From NCBI GenBank assembly GCA_964510345.1, contig CAZEBB010000061.1, positions 1-6,524 on the forward strand: a stretch of 6,524 bases of DNA. Direction: 5' to 3'. Positions 1 to 6,209 of this stretch are shown here, piece by piece. The notes below the pieces were generated by a model, which made no database searches, was not told the origin of the DNA, and was given only the letters and a program-made list of their open reading frames with translations. The DNA is from JAAYQA01 sp964510345. Lineage in GTDB: Bacteria > Bacillota > Clostridia > Tissierellales > Peptoniphilaceae. Positions within the stretch are counted from its first letter, which is position 1. Every line of letters begins with the position of its first letter. The translations under genes and the position numbers were made by a program.

Positions 1-722
1 TCGGAACCCTTCATCTTTTTGCCGTCGATCGATACGGGCACGCCCTTCTCGAATCCGACGGTCAGGTACTCGGGCTCGTCGGGAGCCGTCTCCGGCGTAT
101 TGCCCCACTCGAGCATTTTGTCGTAGAGGGGTTCATTGGCCGGGTCTTCCAGATCGAGGCCTTCGTGGCTTAAGTGCCAAATATTTTCATCTTTGGAGTA
201 GTTGGTTTCACGGGTGATTTCGAGCGGGATATTGCGCTCTTCCGCATAGACGATCTCTTCTTCGCGGCTTTCGATATCCCAGATGCGCCACGGAGCGATG
301 ATCTCCATGTCCGGTGCGAAGTGTTTGATCGCCATTTCAAAGCGGATTTGGTCGTTTCCTTTCCCCGTGCAACCGTGGCAGATCGCGTCGCAGCCTTCGC
401 GCAGTGCGATTTCTACCAAGCGCTTCCCGATCAGCGGGCGCGCGGTTGCGGTTCCGAGTAAGTATACGCCTTCGTATTTGGCATTGCCCTTCAGCGCTTC
501 AAAAGCGTAGTCTTCGATGAACTCATCGGTCAGGTCTTCGATAAAGATTTTGGATGCGCCCGTCGCGATGGCCTTTTTCTCCAACTTTTCGTAATCCATC
601 TTCTGTCCGACATCGCCGACGACCGCGATGACTTCACAACCGTAGTTTTCCTTCAACCACGGAATGATAATCGAAGTATCCAGCCCGCCGGAATACGCCA
701 ATGCTACTTTTTTGAATTCCAT
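1..722 (-). CDS. argG: Argininosuccinate synthase, N-terminal part (runs off window edge)
   Basis: Joins citrulline and aspartate using ATP to make argininosuccinate, the penultimate step of arginine synthesis, in the cytosol. The 240 visible codons begin MEFKKVALAYSGGLDTS; residues 9-17 (AYSGGLDTS) are the N-type ATP pyrophosphatase PP-loop. Residues 116-129 (HGCTGKGNDQIRFE) are the second family signature, and a PWRIWD block follows. ArgG is usually about 400 residues, so the C-terminal 40% lies beyond base 1. The ATG at 722-720 is preceded by a strong GGAGGGG (733-727) with A-rich spacing, which fixes the start. The leader upstream is a T-box riboswitch, so expression should depend on tRNA charging. 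The reading frame is intact throughout the visible part. Identity is near certain from the sequence; whether argH follows cannot be seen. Confidence 0.97.
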   Translation of the reverse strand, partial: MEFKKVALAYSGGLDTSIIIPWLKENYGCEVIAVVGDVGQKMDYEKLEKKAIATGASKIFIEDLTDEFIEDYAFEALKGNAKYEGVYLLGTATARPLIGKRLVEIALREGCDAICHGCTGKGNDQIRFEMAIKHFAPDMEIIAPWRIWDIESREEEIVYAEERNIPLEITRETNYSKDENIWHLSHEGLDLEDPANEPLYDKMLEWGNTPETAPDEPEYLTVGFEKGVPVSIDGKKMKGS

Positions 723-968
723 TTTTCCCCTCCGTAAAATAAAAAAAGCGCCTCCATCTATGGGACGAAAGCGCCGTGTTGCCACCCAATTTCATGCGAA
801 AACTTCTCTCGCATCTCATGTCTGCTGTAACGGGCGACCCGTCACCCCTTGCCGTGCTCGGGGTAGAAGCTCTGAGTTCCTTTTCCATCGGACGATGCCC
901 GCCTTCTCTCACTCTACAAGGCTCGCTTGGGGTTCTTTTCCGTGTACTCTTCTCATCTGTGCTTATCT
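723..968 (-). promoter_or_regulatory. T-box riboswitch leader of argG (probably tRNA-Arg responsive)
   Basis: Read on the minus strand, the landmarks come in canonical order. The GA-motif GAGTA is at 949-945. A distal stem I arm, GCCTT...AAGGC, is extended by CCC/GGG. A specifier loop containing GAAAAGGAACTC lies near 886-874, followed by AGAGC. A hairpin GACGGGTCGCCCGTTA (843-828) carries the conserved CCGTTA. A stem III hairpin ATGCGA...TCGCAT spans 814-794. The T-box proper, GGGTGGCAACACGG, is at 787-774, and the CGTCCC antiterminator partner (767-762) overlaps the terminator. From the family mechanism, uncharged tRNA should stabilise the antiterminator and allow argG transcription. The specifier is best read as AGG (881-879, Arg), spaced after GAA as in Gly T-boxes. 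The UGGC T-box bulge implies a tRNA with a G discriminator base, which argues against the overlapping GGA (Gly) reading. The riboswitch call is firm; the exact triplet is inferred. Confidence 0.93.
741..775 (-). terminator. T-box intrinsic terminator before argG
   Basis: The minus-strand RNA has a 5' arm GGCGCUUUCGUCCCAU and a 3' arm AUGGAGGCGCU, followed by seven U (747-741) and a further U-rich stretch. The lower stem GGCGCU/GGCGCU pairs with G-U closures and the upper CCAU/AUGG pairs around a tiny loop, leaving an asymmetric internal loop. The 5' arm contains the CGUCCC that must pair with the T-box GGGUGG in the antiterminator, so the two folds exclude each other. Confidence 0.85.
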
Positions 969-974
969 GGAAAT

Positions 975-1004
975 ATCCTACCACGTGAGGATCGAATTTG
1001 TCAA
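975..1004 (-). promoter_or_regulatory. Sigma-A-type promoter of the argG leader
   Basis: A perfect -35 TTGACA (1004-999) is followed after 18 bp by a -10-like TAGGAT (980-975). The expected transcription start is near 968, about 20 nt before the GA-motif of T-box stem I, which is the right place for a T-box transcript. The -10 matches consensus at four of six positions. Confidence 0.7.
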
Positions 1005-1045
1005 CATCTGACCAATTCTGTTTGTCTAAATGCATTGATGAGGGG

Positions 1046-1864
1046 CTACACATTACCCAAAAGGACGGTGTGTAAGTACTCCTGCGCGATCTCCTTCATC
1101 TGCTCCAATGTATGAACGGGCGTCGGCGGCAGATGCATCCAGTGTCTCGCCGGGAAGAATCGGGACAAGTGCAGCACGATCCGGGGATCAATCGCGCCTA
1201 ATGTGCGAAATACCTCCCGCATCTCGCCAGGGTCGTCATTTTGACCGGGAATGATGAGCGTCGTCACTTCGACATGCGAAACGCGCGATGCTCTTTCGAT
1301 CGTGTGAAGAACCGGAGCTAGACTCCCACCCATCTTGTGATAGAACTCGTCGTCTCCCTTTAGGTCGATATTCCACGCGTCGACGAGCGGCAGGATCTGA
1401 TCTAAAACGAAATCTTCCGTATATCCGTTGCTGACGACGACATTGGCCAGCCCCTGTTCACGGGCGAGCTTCGCCGTGTCCCGCACATACTCATAGGAGA
1501 TCAGCGGTTCGTTGTAGGTAAAGGCGATCCCGATATTGCCATACTGTTTTTCCGCCACTGCGCGCTCTACCAACGCTTCCGGGAAGAGGCTGACTGCGTT
1601 CGGGCGACCTTTCGGATGGGCAATGCTCCAGTTTTGGCAAAACGGACAGTCCAGATTGCAGCCGAAGCTCCCCACCGACAAAATCATGCTCCCCGGCTGA
1701 AAGCGCGCCAACGGCTTCTTTTCGATCGGGTCCAATCCGTAGGAGGTGATCTCGGCGTAGTTGATGCAGACGCTCTCTCCCCGCTGCCCCTCTCTCGCGC
1801 CGCACCTTCCGATCGTGCCTTCTTTCATATAGCAATGATGCGGGCAGACCGGGCATCTAAACAT
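1046..1864 (-). CDS. amrS: AmmeMemoRadiSam system radical SAM enzyme AmrS
   Basis: A radical SAM protein of the AmmeMemoRadiSam group; its substrate is not established as far as I know. In the 272-residue product, GCNLDCPFCQN (68-78) holds the CxxxCxxC cluster that binds the SAM-cleaving 4Fe-4S (Cys69, Cys73, Cys76). An N-terminal CPVCPHHC...C set (Cys4, 7, 11, 21) is the group's hallmark second cysteine motif. YNEP, NVVVSNGY, WNIDLKG and HLSRFFP blocks follow, as in this family. I chose the ATG at 1864 because it overlaps the upstream stop by 8 nt (ATGTTTAG), a typical coupling arrangement, although it lies only two residues before the first cysteine and has only a weak upstream GAGTGG. A TTG at 1960 would extend the frame by 32 low-complexity, lysine/serine-rich residues wholly inside the upstream gene. 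The protein stops at LLGNV, where longer relatives continue into a cysteine-containing tail. The upstream partner is the MEMO-AMMECR1 fusion. Confidence 0.93.
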   Translation of the reverse strand: MFRCPVCPHHCYMKEGTIGRCGAREGQRGESVCINYAEITSYGLDPIEKKPLARFQPGSMILSVGSFGCNLDCPFCQNWSIAHPKGRPNAVSLFPEALVERAVAEKQYGNIGIAFTYNEPLISYEYVRDTAKLAREQGLANVVVSNGYTEDFVLDQILPLVDAWNIDLKGDDEFYHKMGGSLAPVLHTIERASRVSHVEVTTLIIPGQNDDPGEMREVFRTLGAIDPRIVLHLSRFFPARHWMHLPPTPVHTLEQMKEIAQEYLHTVLLGNV

Positions 1865-3227
1865 AGCGGTCCACTCGAAAGCGTTCCAAATCCGCTCGCT
1901 CTGCGCGTCCGATCCCGGCTTTTTTCTTTGCGATTTCGACTTGTTGCTCTGCTGTGTCAATTCCGTCCAGATCGGGCAAGAGCACGCCGGATTTTCTTCC
2001 CTTTCTCACGATCACGCCATAGCGCTTGGGGTCGAGCTCATCAATCGACGCGATCGCTTCGGGTTCGGACAGCACGTCGACCGATATTTCCAGATAGGGC
2101 AGTTCGGATGCTTGAACCGGGGAAAAGCGAGGATCTTCCAACGCGGCGCTCACAGCGTTTCGAGCGATCTCCTGTTCAATCCGCTCGTGGACCGGGTGGA
2201 GCGTGCCGATGCACCCGCGCAATTGCCCAAACTTGTGCAGGGTGACAAAGACCGCAGCTTTGGCGGTCGGAAAATCATCTCCCGGCACAGGAGCGGCCGT
2301 TCCCTTGATCTTTGCCTCGATTGTCTCCCGTGCGAGCCGCACATAGGGGTGTTCGCGGCTTTTTTGTCTCTCTTGTTTTTCTTTGATGTCTCTTTCATAG
2401 TCGCGCAGAAAGTGCCGCGTTTCATCCGGTTCGCCGACCTCGTATGCAACTACGCCGTACCCGACGCCGAACGGCCCTTCGTAAGACGAGTGCAGCATTT
2501 TTACCACGTGTCCGTCTAGTGCACCTGCGAGGATCACAAAAGTCGGGTGTCCGCAGTGCGCCGCCGCTTCCAGTTCGGCCGCGTCATAACGCAACAGATT
2601 ACCAAAGGCGGCTTGCTCTAAGTCCCCCATTACTTTTGTATCATAGGTGGGTCCCGCCGGGTTGTAGCCATAGGGTCCGCTGTCTTTCAGCCGATGCGAC
2701 AAGTCGCCGCTGGCGATAATTACCGTCTCGCCTTCAGACTCACGTGCTGCGCGACCAATGCATTGCCCCAAGCGGTAGTGATCGGCCAACGGAAGGCCGG
2801 ATGTGCCTACGCGAATCACCGGGCAGTTGACGCCCGCTTTCTGCAAAAAGTACAGCGGGACGAGGCTCGCGTGATCCACCGGCTCCTTCGTGGCGCCCGC
2901 GCAACCGTAAGGGATCTCCCGCGCCTCGGGGTATGCGGTGATGCGCGCTAAAAAAGCGGGGTCTCCTTCTGCATGAAGCTCGGTGGTCCGATCTCCAAAC
3001 GCGCGAAAACTCCCGCTCCACTTTTTATCGGGCGGAAAATGAAAATAGTCCTGATACCTTGTCACATGAGATGAGATCAGTACGATGCGGGCCGGTGCAA
3101 TCGTCCGGACCTGTTCCGCCATCTCCCGATAAGCGGACGCCGTACGCTCTACCTTTTTCTCTTCCCCCATGCCGACAGATGGGATCAACAGCGGCGGATG
3201 CGGAACCACAGCCGCGTAGCGGATCAT
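1857..3227 (-). CDS. MEMO (LigB-like)-AMMECR1 fusion, AmmeMemoRadiSam proteins B and A
   Basis: A 456-residue cytosolic fusion. Residues 1-265 form a MEMO/LigB-like domain related to class III extradiol dioxygenases: VVPHPPLL (7-14, His10), ISSHV (51-55, His54), VDHASLVP (117-124, His119), SGDLSH (173-178, His178) and HCGHPT (224-229). These histidines match the metal-site positions of the fold. A charged linker at about 270-293 leads to an AMMECR1 domain (about 294-456) with the hallmark LRGCIGTL (337-343 region, Cys339), a DPRFSP block and a YGVIVRKG...GVLLPDL stretch. In many genomes these are two proteins, named B and A of the AmmeMemoRadiSam system; here they are one chain encoded just before amrS. 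The ATG at 3227 has AGGAGGT (3241-3235) 7 nt upstream and shares ATGA with the stop of the preceding gene, implying coupled translation. Activity is unknown; RNA or metabolite modification and metal handling have been suggested for relatives. Confidence 0.95.
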   Translation of the reverse strand: MIRYAAVVPHPPLLIPSVGMGEEKKVERTASAYREMAEQVRTIAPARIVLISSHVTRYQDYFHFPPDKKWSGSFRAFGDRTTELHAEGDPAFLARITAYPEAREIPYGCAGATKEPVDHASLVPLYFLQKAGVNCPVIRVGTSGLPLADHYRLGQCIGRAARESEGETVIIASGDLSHRLKDSGPYGYNPAGPTYDTKVMGDLEQAAFGNLLRYDAAELEAAAHCGHPTFVILAGALDGHVVKMLHSSYEGPFGVGYGVVAYEVGEPDETRHFLRDYERDIKEKQERQKSREHPYVRLARETIEAKIKGTAAPVPGDDFPTAKAAVFVTLHKFGQLRGCIGTLHPVHERIEQEIARNAVSAALEDPRFSPVQASELPYLEISVDVLSEPEAIASIDELDPKRYGVIVRKGRKSGVLLPDLDGIDTAEQQVEIAKKKAGIGRAERADLERFRVDRYV

Positions 3228-3733
3228 TCTCTCAACCTCCTCTTCCTTCGTTCTTGTCTTTCATTCGTCTGTACCGTCTGAAAGCTCTGCAGTCGGACGA
3301 TCGTCGTCAGGATCACGGCGATCACAGGCCCTACCACGACGCCCACCGGCCCCATCAATATGCTGCCGACGACTGTCGCAAATACCGTGATGAGCGGGTG
3401 CAGGCCGACTTGGCGACCCGTGATGATCGGCTCGATCACCATGCGCAAGACGGCGATGATCACGAACACGAGCCCTAAGGCTAAGGCCATATTGCGCTGC
3501 CCTTGTACGAGCTTAATAATCGCCCACGGGATCATGACGATGCCGCTACCCGCAATCGGGATGAAGTCGACCAGGGCGATCCCGGCGGCTTTCAAGATGG
3601 AACCCGGAATGCGGATAATCGTGAGGCCGATCGCATAGAGTGCAAACACGACGCCGAGCACCATGACTTGTGCTTTTAAATATCCCCCGAGAGAGCGCAT
3701 GCTCTCCCGGAGGACGATTCGTACCTTATCCAC
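3224..3733 (-). CDS. AI-2E/PerM-family membrane protein, C-terminal half only
   Basis: A 169-residue integral membrane protein matching the C-terminal half of the AI-2E (PerM/YtvI-like) family, whose members are normally about 340-380 residues. Visible family blocks are GGYLKAQ (16-22), VDFIPIAGSG (55-64), EPIITGRQVGLHPL (101-114) and GPVGVVVGPV (128-137). Hydrophobic segments lie at about 21-40, 48-76, 82-100 and 113-147, and the tail is arginine-rich. The N-terminal half is absent: 6 nt before the GTG start (3733) is the pgi stop, and pgi fills the DNA upstream. The frame is open and intact, starts 5 nt after pgi and ends in an ATGA overlap with the next gene, so it looks maintained. The ribosome binding site for GTG is poor; ATG at 3700, behind GGGAG, is an alternative start (158 residues). 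Transport substrate is unknown; a non-functional remnant is possible. Confidence 0.85.
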   Translation of the reverse strand: MDKVRIVLRESMRSLGGYLKAQVMVLGVVFALYAIGLTIIRIPGSILKAAGIALVDFIPIAGSGIVMIPWAIIKLVQGQRNMALALGLVFVIIAVLRMVIEPIITGRQVGLHPLITVFATVVGSILMGPVGVVVGPVIAVILTTIVRLQSFQTVQTNERQERRKRRLRE

Positions 3734-3738
3734 TTGCG

Positions 3739-5010
3739 TTAGAACCCGGGCTTTCCGAGTTCGTGGAACATGCTCTTCTTGTACGCTTCAACGCCCGGTT
3801 GGTCAAATGGGTTGACGCCGAGGATCGTCGCGGAGACACCACACGCGATCATGTAGAAATACAACAAGTAGCCGATATGATACGCGTCCACTTTTGCGAT
3901 GCGGATCAATAGATTGGGAACGCCTCCCTCGACATGCGCTTTCGCGACGCCGATGCGCGCTTTCTCGTTGATCTGATGAAGTGAGGTTCCCGCCAAATAG
4001 TTCAATCCGTCGAGATCTTCCTCTTGGCTCGGCACTTTGACATCCGCTTCGGGTTGATCCACGAAGAGGACAGTTTCAAACATATTGCGCTTGCCTTCCT
4101 GGATCATCTGCCCCATAGAGTGCAAGTCGGTCGTAAATTGGAGAGACGCCGGGAACAGGCCATTGCCTTCTTTTCCTTCGGATTCGCCGAACAACTGCTT
4201 AAACCATTCCGCGATCGTCATCAAGTTCGGCTCGTATGCGACGAAGAGCTCGATGTCTTTGCCGTCTCTAAGAAGCGCATTGCGCGCCATCGCGTATTCG
4301 ACGGCTTCATTGGCTCTCTCAGACGACGTGAACTTGGTGTATGCATCCTGAGCGCCTCGCATCAACTCTTCGATGTCGATGCCCGCAGCGGCGATCGGCA
4401 GGAGGCCGACGGCGCTGAGAAACGAATAGCGACCGCCGATATCATCCGGCACGACGAAAGTCTCATAGCCCTTCTCGTCCGCGAGCGATTTCAGCGCACC
4501 TTTGGCGCGGTCGGTCGTGATATAGGTCCTCTCTTTGATCTCTTCTTCTGAATACTTCTCCGCCATCAAGGAGGCGATCACGCGATACGCGACAGCCGGC
4601 TCGGTGGTGGTGCCGGATTTCGAGATGACATTGACCGAAAAATCTTTGTCTTTCAGGTACTCGGTCAACGCCGCCAGATACGACGAAGACAACGTTTGTC
4701 CGGCGTATACGATTTGCGGCTTCCCGTCATGAAAATGCGGAAGCAGGCTGTCCAATACGGCTTTGGTTCCCAAATACGAACCGCCGATACCGACGCACAC
4801 GAGGACATCCGAATTCTCTTGGATTCTCTTCGCTGCCTTTTGAATGCGGTCAAATTCTTCTTTGTCATAATTCATCGGCAGGCGGATCCAGCCCGTGAAC
4901 TCAGCTCCCTTTCCTTCTCCGGACACCAGCGTTTGGAGTGCGTGTAGACCTTCCTCCCACTGTGCATCCGCTATTCCCGGCGCTTGTGTAAAATCTGTTT
5001 TCAGTCGCAT
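3739..5010 (-). CDS. pgi: Glucose-6-phosphate isomerase
   Basis: Interconverts glucose 6-phosphate and fructose 6-phosphate in the cytosol, linking glycolysis, gluconeogenesis and cell-wall sugar supply. The 423-residue product aligns along its length with the short Bacillus type of about 450. It shows GIGGSYLG (74-81), SKSGTTTEP (130-138) that binds the sugar phosphate, the family signature DDIGGRYSFLSAVG (189-202), GESEGK (275-280) with the catalytic-base glutamate region, LHSMGQ (296-301, His297) and NPFDQPGVEAYK (400-411, Lys411). All key residues are present. It is shorter than the Bacillus form at the N-terminus and between GTKAVLDSLL and QIVYAGQ. AAAGGAG (5024-5018) lies 7 nt before the ATG at 5010 and overlaps the stop of the upstream phosphatase gene, which suggests translational coupling. 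Confidence 0.97.
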   Translation of the reverse strand: MRLKTDFTQAPGIADAQWEEGLHALQTLVSGEGKGAEFTGWIRLPMNYDKEEFDRIQKAAKRIQENSDVLVCVGIGGSYLGTKAVLDSLLPHFHDGKPQIVYAGQTLSSSYLAALTEYLKDKDFSVNVISKSGTTTEPAVAYRVIASLMAEKYSEEEIKERTYITTDRAKGALKSLADEKGYETFVVPDDIGGRYSFLSAVGLLPIAAAGIDIEELMRGAQDAYTKFTSSERANEAVEYAMARNALLRDGKDIELFVAYEPNLMTIAEWFKQLFGESEGKEGNGLFPASLQFTTDLHSMGQMIQEGKRNMFETVLFVDQPEADVKVPSQEEDLDGLNYLAGTSLHQINEKARIGVAKAHVEGGVPNLLIRIAKVDAYHIGYLLYFYMIACGVSATILGVNPFDQPGVEAYKKSMFHELGKPGF

Positions 5011-5017
5011 GTCATTT

Positions 5018-5026
5018 CTCCTTTCA
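5018..5026 (-). promoter_or_regulatory. pgi ribosome binding site overlapping the upstream stop codon
   Basis: The phosphatase stop TGA (5026-5024) and the pgi Shine-Dalgarno AAAGGAG (5024-5018) share one base, and the pgi ATG follows 7 nt later. Ribosomes finishing the first gene are therefore placed directly at the pgi start. Confidence 0.8.
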
Positions 5027-6124
5027 CAAAATACGCATGAGCATGAGGGCGATATCGTCTTTCATCTCGCCCCAACGGTACCGATTCACCACGCGAATGA
5101 CCTGTTGTAACACGTCGCCTTCGATGGAGCTCAGTAATTCTCTCAGACGCTCTTCGCCGAATTCCTCTCCGGCGAGATTCGTCGTTTCCGTGATACCGTC
5201 TGTATATAAAAGCAGCGATTCACCTTGTTTGAGTGTCTCTTTCCGGGTATTGTAGCGAATGTCGCGAAATACCGGAGAGATCGGAACGCCCTTCGCCCGA
5301 AGGAAGCGGGTCTCCTCTCCTTCGAAGACGATAGGGATCGCGGTATGCCCCGCGTTGGAATACGCAAGTACTCGCGAGTACTTGTCATAGAGTCCGTAGA
5401 AAAGCGTGAAGTAGTTGGAGTCGCCCAGATCAAGTTCACAAAAGTGTGAGCGCAGATTCTCCAGCACATCGGCCGGCTCCGCCTTTGCCGTCACGAGAGA
5501 GCGCATGGTTTGGCGAACGAACATCGTCATCATCGATGCCGTCACCCCGTGCCCCATCACGTCGGAAATGTAGAATGCGATATGCCGGTCGTCCAGCGCG
5601 ATGATGTCGTACAGGTCGCCGGAAAGCCTTTCAGACGGCGTGTATCTCGCCTCAAACTGCACTTCGCCGTAGTCGAGGCGCTCGGGCAGAATCTTCTTTT
5701 GTATTGTGCGGGCGAACTGAATGTCGTCCGTCATCTTGCGGTTGGTGTTGACGAGGTCGATCGTCAGATTGATCTTTGCGCTGATGTCGTGATACACCTC
5801 GACAAATGCGGAAATCTTATGATTGTCGTCGAAGACCGGTGAGGTCGTCACAGAAAAATACTGTTCGCCGATGCGCTCCTCTTTGACGACCGCCGTCTTC
5901 GTATGGCGCACCGTCGGAACTGAGGAGAACCCGAGCATAAAATTGGAGGCGTCGTCAAAATATGTGCCGATCGGGTTGTGGCCGATCTGACGAATGAGTG
6001 CTTGATTGGCATACACAAAACGACCTTCGTCATTGAGCACGCTGACAAGGTCTGCCATACTGTCCAAAATGTGAAAAGCCGTTCTGATATCTGTTGTCTC
6101 CGGAGCCGTGCCAAATAGCGTCAT
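5024..6124 (-). CDS. PAS domain-containing PP2C (SpoIIE/RsbU-type) serine phosphatase
   Basis: A 366-residue signalling phosphatase resembling RsbU/RsbP, which dephosphorylate STAS-type anti-anti-sigma proteins and so release a sigma factor. Residues about 15-120 form a PAS sensor (VSVLNDEGRFVYAN, then FVEVYHDISAKI at the end). A helical linker (about 117-150) ends in ARTIQKKILPE, the junction typical of this group. The PP2C domain has its metal-binding motifs intact: SGDLYD (169-173), SDVMGHG (187-193), NAGHT (257-261), YTDGITE (307-313) and KDDIAL (355-360). No signal peptide or membrane segment is seen, so sensing is probably cytosolic. The ATG at 6124 has GAGGT 7 nt upstream and a promoter 47 nt further up. 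No rsbV, rsbW or sigma gene is in the window, so its partner is unknown; instead pgi follows with an overlapping ribosome binding site. Confidence 0.93.
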   Translation of the reverse strand: MTLFGTAPETTDIRTAFHILDSMADLVSVLNDEGRFVYANQALIRQIGHNPIGTYFDDASNFMLGFSSVPTVRHTKTAVVKEERIGEQYFSVTTSPVFDDNHKISAFVEVYHDISAKINLTIDLVNTNRKMTDDIQFARTIQKKILPERLDYGEVQFEARYTPSERLSGDLYDIIALDDRHIAFYISDVMGHGVTASMMTMFVRQTMRSLVTAKAEPADVLENLRSHFCELDLGDSNYFTLFYGLYDKYSRVLAYSNAGHTAIPIVFEGEETRFLRAKGVPISPVFRDIRYNTRKETLKQGESLLLYTDGITETTNLAGEEFGEERLRELLSSIEGDVLQQVIRVVNRYRWGEMKDDIALMLMRIL

Positions 6125-6170
6125 GACGTTACCTCATCAAAATTTGTATATACATCGATTTATTAACGTC
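6125..6170 (-). repeat. Inverted repeat spanning the phosphatase 5' UTR
   Basis: GACGTTA (6170-6164, transcript sense) and TAACGTC (6131-6125) are perfect 7-bp inverted copies, 32 nt apart. The upstream copy lies at the predicted transcript start and the downstream copy lies exactly between the Shine-Dalgarno and the ATG. The enclosed segment includes a 10-bp palindrome TGTATATACA (6145-6154). The function as a hairpin or operator is a guess. Confidence 0.45.
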
Positions 6171-6199
6171 ATTGTATCATTTAACCCAACGACTTACAA
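6171..6199 (-). promoter_or_regulatory. Sigma-A-type promoter of the phosphatase-pgi operon
   Basis: TTGTAA (6199-6194) and TACAAT (6176-6171) are separated by exactly 17 bp, with four of six and five of six consensus matches. The start of transcription is expected near 6164, giving a leader of about 40 nt. The promoter begins 10 nt after the stop of the upstream methyltransferase gene, and no terminator hairpin separates them, so read-through is also possible. Confidence 0.65.
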
Positions 6200-6209
6200 T
6201 GAAGAAAGT

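Noticed and set aside
878..880. GGA (Gly) as the T-box specifier
   Set aside because: It fits one folding of the lower stem, but the UGGC bulge does not match the U discriminator of tRNA-Gly, and glycine control of argG makes little biological sense.
634..1053. Open frame of 139 codons on the minus strand across the argG leader
   Set aside because: It runs straight through the promoter and T-box structures and into argG in another frame; its composition is explained by the structured RNA.
1865..1960. TTG-initiated N-terminal extension of AmrS by 32 residues
   Set aside because: It would start with TTG deep inside the MEMO-AMMECR1 gene, its lysine/serine-rich residues look like out-of-frame reading, and a well-placed ATG overlaps the upstream stop by 8 nt.
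1616..2519. Long plus-strand open frames opposite the MEMO-AMMECR1 and AmrS genes
   Set aside because: They are antisense to well-supported domains, have no ribosome binding site, and their arginine-rich composition is typical of shadow frames in GC-rich coding DNA.
4024..4551. Plus-strand open frame of 175 codons opposite pgi
   Set aside because: Wholly antisense to a conserved enzyme with all motifs present; no recognisable domain or start signal.
3734..5010. Frameshifted N-terminal half of the AI-2E-family protein upstream of 3733
   Set aside because: The DNA upstream is fully used by an intact pgi with conserved C-terminus, so there is no room for the missing half in any frame.
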